This document shows positions 8,971-16,182 of a stretch of DNA of 16,182 nt, piece after piece. The notes under the pieces are model-generated. The model searched no databases and was not told the DNA's origin. It was given only the letters and a program-made list of their open reading frames with translations. The stretch is from Chloromonas sp. AAM2 (taxonomy: Eukaryota > Chlorophyta > Chlorophyceae > Chlamydomonadales > Chlamydomonadaceae). Numbering within the stretch: the stretch's first letter is position 1; each line of letters begins with the position of its first letter. Location: assembly GCA_004335635.1 (NCBI GenBank), contig QAXH01006346.1, forward strand, positions 8,308-24,489. Reading direction: 5' to 3'. The position numbers and the translations under genes were made by a program.

Positions 8971-10309
8971 ATGGCGGTCTACCGGCATTCAAAAGACTCG
9001 CTTGACGAGGTAAGCCCAGTCAGTGTGTCACAAAGCGCCCGCCATGGCCTTCAACGACACCAGCTGCCAGACAGCTCTGTCACCTCTGCCACTGTTTCTG
9101 CCTCGGACAAGGTCTGCAGCGACCACAGATAACTCGGATACCAGAAAAGCTGGCCCAATTCCAGTATTGGGTTGGTTTGTAGACTTGCATGTAGTTCCAA
9201 GGTTCGGCCATGCATTCCACAGAAGCATGGCAGTGCACACAGTCTACATGCAGCTCAACAATCACACTCAGCATGCAGCTCAGGTTGTTTTTGCTTGTCA
9301 TGCAATCATCTGTCCAGACCCGTTATAGGCTGCGTGCATAATGACATGGCTGCTTCGTGGGGCTTTGGCCAAGGGCCCAACCTTGATTCCGACGGAGCTG
9401 CCGACCCGTTTGCGTGAAATTATTTTGCACACGTGTGCTCTTCCTTGTACAGCAGGCTGTATGAGAGTGATTCAAGGTCGGACGGTACACCTACGCTCAT
9501 ATGCTCATGTGGCTGACTTAGCCGGCCACCCTGTGGCACATGCTCCACAGTACGAGCATACCATCATTTGAAGCCTGCCGCACTGCCTCACCTGAATCTA
9601 TTAATCCATCAGAACGTCGTCTGAAGCAGAGCACGGCTAACCCAAGCTCTTCTTGTGCTTGCCATTGTGCATGTAGGAATACGAAGAATACGAAGACGCT
9701 GATGAGTATATGAGTGCCTGCTCGGCCTTCTCTCGCAATCCTTCCTTCATCAGTATCGCCTCGGAGGCCCCGGAGGCGCTTAACGGCCGTAACACCTCCA
9801 CCCGCCCCACCTCAGCCGCCCTGCTGCCATCATCCGACGCCTCCCGTGCCACCTGCGGTGCTGCTGCCTCAACCTTGAACGCTCTGTCCGGCAGCGTAGT
9901 GATGGCAGGCACGGGCAGAGTGACGTCTCTGCCAGTGCCATTGACAGCGTCTGCTAGCGGCGAGATGACCACCGCCTCACAGCTGCCAGCCGCGCTGTCC
10001 ATGCCTGAGAGCGGAAAGGCTGGGACAGTGGTATCCGCCCACGGTGATGGCGTCGTGACCGTTGCCAGCACGCTGGTGCATCCGCCTTCCAAGCGGCTCG
10101 AGGAGATTGAAGTGGAAGAGGTTCCAGTGGAGGAGGAGGGCATACTGGTGCTCACCGGTATGATGGAGCTGCCGCTCAGAAAGGCGCCGCCCGTTTGGGT
10201 GCCGAAGGCAAAGCACCGGCAGGAGAAGAAGGTTGAGGAGAAGGTGGAGCTTAAGCCGCAGGCCAGCGGCTGGTGCGGTTGCTTCCGACCCAGTGTCACG
10301 GCTGAGTGA
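8971..10309 (+). CDS. Unknown acidic, low-complexity 223-aa protein with Cys-Gly-Cys C-terminal tail (2 exons)
   Basis: Exon 1 is 8971-9009 (13 codons) with the strong donor GACGAG|GTAAGC. Exon 2 is 9677-10309 after the pyrimidine-rich acceptor ending gcatgtag. Both ends are phase 0, and joining them makes a continuous acidic segment: SLDE joins EYEEYEDADEY. TAA at 8959-8961 is in frame upstream, so the ATG at 8971 is the first possible start. Residues 1-24 are acidic and Tyr-rich. Residues 25-165 are Ser/Thr/Ala-rich and probably disordered. Next come a Glu/Val-rich patch (EEIEVEEVPVEEEG), a short hydrophobic stretch, and a Lys/Glu-rich segment (KHRQEKKVEEKVELK). The end reads GWCGCF near residues 211-216. 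The CxC pair next to aromatics might be acylated or bind a metal, but this is speculative. I do not recognise the family, and a further small exon inside the 667-bp intron is possible. Confidence 0.68.
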
Positions 10310-10516
10310 GGTGCTTACCCTTGCGGTCTAATCGCGCCACACGGATGAGACCAGATATCCAAGAACCATACAGACGGGTGAGATTCTCGTTGCAGATAAT
10401 CCCGAACGTGACCCTGCACATCCTTGCCTTTGCGTCAGACACACCTGATGACGAACCTGCTTGTGGGCTAGGGTTACCACAACGACTTGGTGTGACGTTA
10501 AAGATTTTCCAATGTC

Positions 10517-10630
10517 TCAACTTGTACCGTTGGTTCGTGAAGCATCATGAGGCAGCTGCAAACGTCAGTGGACCCTTTGACGTGCCCAGACTTCTTAGCG
10601 CTTCAACTTGTGTCGTTGGTTCGTGAAGCA
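10517..10630. repeat. Imperfect 28-bp direct repeat, 86-bp spacing
   Basis: The 28-bp segments at 10517-10544 and 10603-10630 both read tcaacttgt followed by cgttggttcgtgaagca after two variable bases (26 of 28 identical). Further weak similarity follows (cagctg). They lie downstream of the 223-aa gene's stop codon, possibly in its 3' UTR. Confidence 0.85.
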
Positions 10631-11037
10631 AATCAACAGACAGCTGTCGCTTGTCGTCTCCATCAAATTCGGATTTAGCATTGAGATGACTCTTGCGAAG
10701 TCCTGGCTTGGGCTAACTTATTGCTGCCGAGTCTTGCCTTATTGTCTTGCTTCAGTGCGGTTTGTGGGACGCGTGTCTGTTGTTGGGTGCATTGCTAAAC
10801 TCTTACTTTGTTTGCGCATGTGTGTTGCCTGCTGCCTATCTATTCATGTGACATTCCTAGCAGGTCAGTTTGCAGAACGACTGCCTTCCCAAACCAGTTG
10901 CAGGCCTCACACGACTCTCTGTACATGAGGAAAGCCGGTATGTCAGTTTTCACGGTGTCTGCAAGAGTGTCAGCTCTCCCTTTAGCAATGCTTCCTTTCC
11001 CGTTCAGTGATTCGTGTGACAGGCCACCTTCCGTCTC

Positions 11038-11088
11038 TGTAAGATCCTAATCTCAGAACTTTCTCGACAGAAGCTGCCAAAACTGTAA
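11038..11088 (+). terminator. Candidate TGTAA polyadenylation motifs of the 223-aa gene
   Basis: TGTAA occurs at 11038-11042 and 11084-11088. They are the first such motifs I found on the plus strand after the stop at 10309. They imply a 3' UTR of roughly 0.75 kb, long but not unusual for chlorophycean genes. Confidence 0.35.
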
Positions 11089-12602
11089 TAATCCTTCTCT
11101 GTCTCACTACTCCTAGTTGAGGGTCGTCCTCTACACCACCAGCAAAGCAGAGGATGGCAGATAGTGCAGCAGGGCAGCGAGATATTGATTGCTGCAGGGT
11201 TCCACATGCACAGAGCGCTAGCAAACATGCAAGAGACAAGACTGGGTACCGTTCCTTAGCAACGCAGCATGCATGCGTTCGACCTGCCCTGTGATCAGCC
11301 TTTCTTTACCGGTCCGATCAGACGTCCAGAACATGGGAACAAGGGGGAAACATGCAGAGTCTCCAGCAGTCAACCAAGGCCGCACATACCATGCGCTTCA
11401 GCAACAATAGTGCGCCCCTGGGGTCGGCCTGTGTTTACCAGTGATCAGCAAACGAGTCACGCCCGTTGACACCTGCGCTTCAGCATCATGCAATTGTTTG
11501 GGTAACTACTGTGCGTGCACCAACCCAATCAGTTGCGCAAGGGCTCCTTAGCCATCAGTACTTTGCTTGACATGCCAAGCCCATGCTCTGTTCAGGACCG
11601 GCTAGGGCATACTCTTCGCTGCACGGCTGAGCGCAGGTGGGATCCCCTGCTGTAATCTATATGTACTCGCCCAGAGATCTCGCTGACAGTGTCAGTACCA
11701 CTTGATTGATGATGCAATGACTGGTACAAAAACAACATCAAGGGCACACTTTTATATCCAATCGTCTCATCAAAGAGCTGCATGAATGGATTGTCAAAGG
11801 ACGCAAGTACTGAAGGGACTGAAGCAAGTACAGCCAACAATGCTGGCACACGCAAACACCGCTAGACAAAGTATCAAACTTTAAAAACGTGTGTTTGTCG
11901 ACCTGCTGGCCTACCTGGTGAGTACAGTTCGTCTAGCAATGCAGCCTGGTGAACACGAAGAAGCCTAAGGAGTTCAAATCCATTAAAACAACCTTGTGTC
12001 GATCATGAATGGCAGCGCTTGTCGCACTACTACATCGCCCACTCTGTCAATCCCTGCAATACCCAGTCATGGGATGTGGTCTGCAACTCGGCAACAAATC
12101 AAATCAAATGGACGGTTAGTTGGGACATGTTCAGTCTTCTATGATTCCCATGACAAGCCTCTTTAGCTCAACAAGTTGTGATGTAAGGCCAAGACTTCTC
12201 CCTCAATCCAACTACACCTGGTTGAGCTCACGAGGTGAAGCTATCAACTCCAGTATCGCTTGCTCTCCCAACTGCTCCAACTAAGAAATGCTTCTACTAC
12301 GGCCTGCTTCAACTAAGGACTGCCGCAACCAAGAACTGTGCTCATCTTTTCTCCGCAGGTAGCTTGAGATCAGATGCAACCCGCTTCCCAGGTAAATCAA
12401 TCCATGGTTGTTCATTAACCATATCCGATCCAAGTGGCTGCAATCAGCATCTGGTGGGAGGTTTCAATGTTTGTGCTTCCTCCTCCTGACCACTGGTCTG
12501 GATTGCAGTCGCGTGTCCAACCGCTCTGACTGCTCGTCCTTGTCCTTGGCGGGTGCTTGGTCCGATTGCACCCTGCAGCCCGTCACATGGAGCGTCACGT
12601 GG

Positions 12603-12745
12603 GGCAGATGGCCAGGCAGCACGTGTCACCCACCAACCAGATCATGTTTGAGGCAGATGGCCAGGCAGCACGTGTCACCCACCAATCAGATCATGTTTGA
12701 GGCAGATGGCCAGGCAGCACATGTCACGAACCAGATCATGTTTGA
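12603..12745. repeat. 49-bp minisatellite, three copies
   Basis: Copies lie at 12603-12651, 12652-12700 and 12701-12745. The first two are nearly identical and the third has a 4-bp deletion and a few changes. Each starts ggcagatggccaggcagcac and ends agatcatgtttga. The array lies just beyond the inferred 3' end of the minus-strand glycosyltransferase gene. Confidence 0.93.
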
Positions 12746-12852
12746 CACAGGCTTCAGGCAGGGGCAAGGGGCAGGCATCAGACATTCAATTCATTCGGGG
12801 AGCATGCAAGACCGCTGTCCACACATCCAGCGCTGCGAGTTTGTGACCATTG

Positions 12853-12857
12853 TTACA
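12853..12857 (-). terminator. TGTAA polyadenylation motif of the glycosyltransferase gene
   Basis: Read on the minus strand, the context is taatgtaacaatgg. The motif lies about 130 nt beyond the stop codon at 12990-12992. It supports the view that the last coding exon is the one ending there, or a short exon just after it. Confidence 0.5.
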
Positions 12858-12989
12858 TTAAGATGTCTTTTTGATTTGTCAGAAGCACGCAAGCCTGTGC
12901 GGAAATCAGGCAGCCCGCGCAGGCATCTCCAGCGCTAGCCTGCATTTTGTAACCGCCCGCTTAACCCAAACCTCGGCTGATTAGGTCTG

Positions 12990-15958
12990 CTAGCTAAAGG
13001 CAACGCACCTGGTCCGTTTCTTATCCGTTTTGGCTGATAATCTGTTGCCATCCTGCGCTCTGTGCGTGGTCCACCCTCCACGGAACAGGTGCTTCACTTT
13101 GGCACGTGGTGAGAAACGGTTCTCCGAGCCCATGTGGCCCACGTCAGGGGAGAAACCGGTGATGCTCAGAACGTACAGGTCACCAATCTGTGCAGGGATA
13201 AGCTGTAATCTCAAACACCATAACCTGACATCAAGTGACACGTGACTGATCAACAAGATAAGCGTCAACAGAAAACTGAAGCTGTAGCTGTGCGTCGTAA
13301 ATAGCGTGACCAGAAGAATTGCCACAGGACACGGAAGAAAGAGAACAACATCACAAGCTTTGGCGGCTCCGTCCTGTTTTGCTTTGGGTTGGCCTGCCTT
13401 GCCTGCTTTGTTTCCTTCTTTCGTTTTGCTTTCTTGCTCAGGGTAGGCCAGGGCCCCGTTCCGTGTCCTCTGACGGCTTCCCTGGTGTAAATACATATAT
13501 ATATATACAGGCTTCAAGTCGGGACGTGTTGGCGTGCACACGTCCTCAGGCTCTCACCCTGGTTTCCCTGTTCTTGCCCAGCAGGCTGGTCCAGTCTTGC
13601 CCCTGAGGCAGGGCACGAAATGAAATTGTGTCGGCTGCAGCACCACTGGATCCTTCCGGATTTCCAGGCACGGCTCTTGCATTGTATTGGGATTCTGAGT
13701 TATGGGCTGATTTATATTGGAATCCAATCGCCGTGCCAAACCCTGGCGGCACCACAGCCCACCTGCTACTGATCACACAACCACGTGTGGGGAGCTGGAA
13801 GTAACCATGATTGTTCCAGCTGCAGCAGTTTTGCCCGCTATCGTTTTGATTATGTCTGAGGCGATGCGTTGGGCAAATGTCATTGTGTGAATATCATGCA
13901 GTGATGGCAAGCAGCAGGCGTCAAACACATGATGGTATGTATGGTATATATGGTATGTATATATATACACCTGGTATGTATGGTATGTATTTACACCAGG
14001 GAAGCCGTCAGAGGACATGGAACGGGATGGTGGATAGCCGCCAGACAAGCCTCAGTCACAGGAATTGACAAGCATCAGTTGCCTGAGTCACATGCATTGT
14101 GGCATGTCGTCATGCTGGCACGTGCCCCCACCTGTCCCGCCATGTGCTGGTACACAGAGTCTGTGAACACAGTGGGTCCGGTCACACTGGTCACGTTCTC
14201 CTCACGGACTGAACCCAATGATAGGGAAGAGAGCAGCCGATGCGACCTGCAGCCACAACAAGCAGCGAGTCAAGAAACAGCAACCATCAGCTAGTGCGCA
14301 GAAAACACGCGGTACCATGAGCAAGCCTTGGCGACAATGGCACAAGCAGCAAACACAGATGATGACGGCAAAACTTGGGATTAACAATTGTAACAGAAAC
14401 ACCAGAAAGACCTCAACAGCAAAGCCTCAATAGCACCACGGATAGATAGTTGCAAATAGGAAATCACATTGCCAGTTGCCATTCTGTTGACGCCAACAGT
14501 CAGTAGATGGTCATTTCAAGCAGCAAATACGGACTGGGCAGATTGATCAACTGTGTTTGCTTGGAAAGTGAAAAGCTGAGTACAAGCAAACAATTGTACA
14601 AACAAGAAGATGAACTGCTTCACTTGGACAGGGAGATGATGCAGATAAACTGCAGCAACTCGTGTACTGTTAGTAGACTGTGCCCCTGCACCTGTGCAGC
14701 ACGTCGGCCAGCAGGGGGTGTCCGGGTGCGGCGGCGAAGGTCCACTGGCACACCTGTAACTGACGGCCCCAGTGCCTGTAGAGAGGCACACGTGATGCAC
14801 ATGTCACTCGAATCAACCACATGTGATGCACGAATGGAGCACGTGCCAGCCAGATGAGTTTCAGTACAGGGCACCAGGACACAGGGCCTTGGCTGAACGG
14901 ACCGTGACAGTCGCCTAGGCGCGCGTGCCAGAACACAACAGTGCGTTGCACATTCCATGCACACAGCCCCTTTCATGTTAGAAGAACAACCCTGTTGTTG
15001 CATTCACGATGGCTTGATAATGATCACCGCCTCATTCATTTCTAACTTCCCTCTCCCGCTTCCGTCGACCACTCACTCTTTCCAGTCCTGTCTGTCGTGT
15101 GCGTCGACCTCTATCCCCACGATCGCACACACGTCGGCCCGCCCATCCGCCCATGTGTCCACCGGACGAAGGCATCTGCGCAGACGTGCATACACAAAAA
15201 CATAATGATGTAATATGTACAAACGACCGCACGCATGCACCACATGTCAACACATCCCATGCATACCCAAACACATGCAATGCCAAACACATCCGATCCC
15301 ATGCAATGCCAGTCAGTCCACCATTAGGCGCTGCCACCACACGCACTTTCAGCTTTTGTTGGCACGTGTGACGCCGCATGCACTGTCAGTCCATGGCACG
15401 GTCACGTGCTGCTGTTGCCACGTGGCGTATGCTACCGCCAAGGTCTATTGCAACGTGCACCGTCACACAACATGTCACACCACGTAGCTGTCACCCTCAC
15501 ATGGTGTCCAGGTCAGAGTACACGCCCCCAAAGCTGTATACTAGCATGTAGCGCGCCCAGTCAGCCTTGAGCACTGGCATGTGCATGCGCCTGCACAGCC
15601 ACACATGGGGCTCACAAGGAGGGGAGTGTATACCAACCGGCACACCGCCTGCAGACAGCCAGGGATCATTGACGTGCGGCCTACTGTGTACTGCCTTTCT
15701 CCTCCTTTCTTGCTGAGGGTAGGTCGGGGCAGTGCACACGGTCGGCTTCCCTGATGTAACAAATCAATCAAGTCTACTGGGAATTTTCGAGACTTGAATC
15801 TGTCACCACGCTACACACCACTACACAGTACGCCGGAGCGGGATGGGCATTGCCCAAGCCTGCCCTGGGTAACAACACAAAGTGCCAGCCTGCCCCCTCA
15901 TCCACCTCATCATCTCTTACCTGATGCCATGCCAGGTGCTGAGGTAGTGGGTGATGTG
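12990..15958 (-). CDS. GT32 (Och1-like) glycosyltransferase, 3' part of the gene, at least 6 exons
   Basis: Exons in transcript order are about 15958-15921, 15590-15501, 15175-15077, 14775-14692, 14246-14132 and 13202-12990. The junction phases are 2, 2, 2, 2 and 0, and all are consistent. About 212 residues are visible. Exon 2 carries the core of the DXD sugar-binding region: KADWARY, then GGVYSDLDT, where DLD is the metal/nucleotide-sugar-binding motif. The next exons give CLRPVDTW and IVGIEVD, then QWTFAAAPGHPLL, VTGPTVFTDSV, and the C-terminal FSP and KVKHLFRGGW. This order matches the Gly_transf_sug/OCH1 family of Golgi or ER retaining glycosyltransferases, and KAD-xx-RY with SD-x-DT recalls fungal Och1 mannosyltransferase. 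Donor sugar and acceptor cannot be told. Upstream exons with any membrane anchor are not resolved. The first listed exon has an uncertain 5' edge (15958 or 15962). The last may start at 13202 or 13187. Confidence 0.82.
13455..14026. mobile_element. Inverted-repeat (foldback/MITE-like) element in an intron of the glycosyltransferase gene
   Basis: The 43-bp arms at 13455-13497 and 13984-14026 are inverted copies with a single mismatch. Each holds ctctgacggcttccctggtg or its complement. Both arms run into AT-rich TA/GTAT microsatellite sequence on the inner side. The 486-bp interior has no convincing coding capacity. No target-site duplication is evident, and similarity to another copy (15706-15759) extends beyond the left arm. 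The true ends of the element are therefore unsure. It lies inside the 929-bp intron between exons 14246-14132 and 13202-12990. Confidence 0.6.
15706..15759. repeat. Diverged relative of the inverted-repeat element arm
   Basis: This 54-bp stretch aligns with 13430-13490 in the same orientation. It shares tttcttgct, agggtagg and cggcttccctg, followed by tgtaa, with a short gap in the middle. It lies in the intron between the exons ending at 15921 and starting at 15590, so one gene holds two members of the family. Confidence 0.7.
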
Positions 15959-16103
15959 CTGCCTATAGACACTCACTGCCCTCTCCCGGCGCCACACAAG
16001 GGCCCACACGCACGTGCAAATGTAACAGCCCTCACACCGGTGCACAGAGTGCACTTTGTTGCTACCCGTAACAAGCTGATCCTGATACTGTCACAAGCCA
16101 TGT

Positions 16104-16182
16104 GATCATCACCTGACTCACGAGCACATGGGCCGCATGATCATCACCAGACTCACGAGTACATGGGCCACGTGATCATCAC
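16104..16182. repeat. 35-bp minisatellite at the right edge
   Basis: Two full units (16104-16138 and 16139-16173) and a partial third run off the window. Each starts gatcatcacc and contains gactcacgag and acatgggcc. Whether upstream exons of the glycosyltransferase lie within or beyond the array cannot be seen. Confidence 0.9.

Larger units (their letters stand above)
10310..12852. other. Intergenic stretch, no supportable gene
   Basis: All frames here are short or open only from non-ATG codons, and none resembles a known protein. The composition is AT-richer than in the exons. The stretch probably contains the long 3' UTR of the 223-aa gene (TGTAA motifs at 11038 and 11084), a 28-bp direct repeat (10517/10603) and a 49-bp minisatellite (12603-12745). 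A minus-strand TATAAAAG at 11757-11750 looks like a TATA box, but no gene follows it. Confidence 0.6.

Noticed and set aside
8480..8992. 170-codon minus-strand frame
   Set aside because: It has no recognisable protein, low-complexity Ser/Leu/Arg composition, and it overlaps the first exon of the plus-strand gene.
9346..9413. Possible coding exon starting MAASWGFGQG with donor GC|GTGAAA
   Set aside because: It ends in phase 2, whereas the exon at 9677 needs phase 0. The 8971-9009 exon fits far better. It might be a cassette exon, but nothing supports that.
9637..10299. 220-codon minus-strand frame
   Set aside because: It is the antisense shadow of the second exon of the 223-aa gene. It is Ser/Thr-rich with no family resemblance.
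11592..11855. Minus-strand 87-codon frame resembling a signal peptide
   Set aside because: It starts at a TTG codon, not ATG, and contains a TATAAAAG string. No neighbouring exons or homology are seen.
11970..11990. T-arm-like gttcaaatcc suggesting a tRNA
   Set aside because: There is no A box, no acceptor-stem pairing and only a weak T stem.
12408..12938. 176-codon plus-strand frame through the 49-bp array
   Set aside because: It has no ATG start, its repeat-derived content resembles no protein, and it lies antisense to the inferred 3' UTR of the glycosyltransferase.

Overview
The window looks like nuclear DNA of a green alga, most likely a chlorophycean (Chlamydomonas, Volvox or Haematococcus type). 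The evidence is GC-rich exons split by 0.1-0.9 kb spliceosomal introns, TGTAA polyadenylation motifs after three of the four genes, a CAG/polyglutamine tract, several minisatellites and a probable organelle-targeting N-terminus. The organism is inferred from these features only. I see no bacterial operons, CRISPR arrays, tRNAs or rRNAs. Every gene is multi-exonic, so single open reading frames are misleading. I rebuilt the genes from splice sites, phase matching and protein-family continuity.

Layout. (1) 1-270: a 54-bp minisatellite. (2) 317-1547, minus: a three-exon gene for a 264-aa protein I cannot name. It has a possible ubiquitin-like N-terminus, a SAM-like helical middle and an Ala/Lys/Pro-rich tail. 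(3) 1548-1840: a 293-bp gap between divergent start codons, probably a shared promoter. (4) 1841-8189, plus: a nine-exon gene for a 1,064-aa HAT/TPR-repeat protein, plausibly a chloroplast RNA-maturation factor related to Mbb1/HCF107. Its solenoid is interrupted by a heptapeptide minisatellite, polyglutamine and two long low-complexity linkers. (5) 8971-10309, plus: a two-exon gene for an unknown acidic, largely disordered 223-aa protein with a Cys-Gly-Cys tail, preceded by an upstream ORF. (6) About 10310-12850: an intergenic stretch with short repeats and no supportable gene. (7) 12990 to about 15958, minus, continuing beyond what I can resolve: at least six exons of a GT32 (Och1-like) glycosyltransferase. 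One intron carries an inverted-repeat element and a second intron carries a relative of its arm. (8) 16104-16182: a 35-bp minisatellite at the right edge.

The genes do not form an evident pathway. The main results are the phase-consistent reconstruction of the glycosyltransferase from very short exons, two probable GC-AG introns in neighbouring divergent genes, and tandem-repeat growth inside the HAT protein. I did not find a convincing new multi-gene system.
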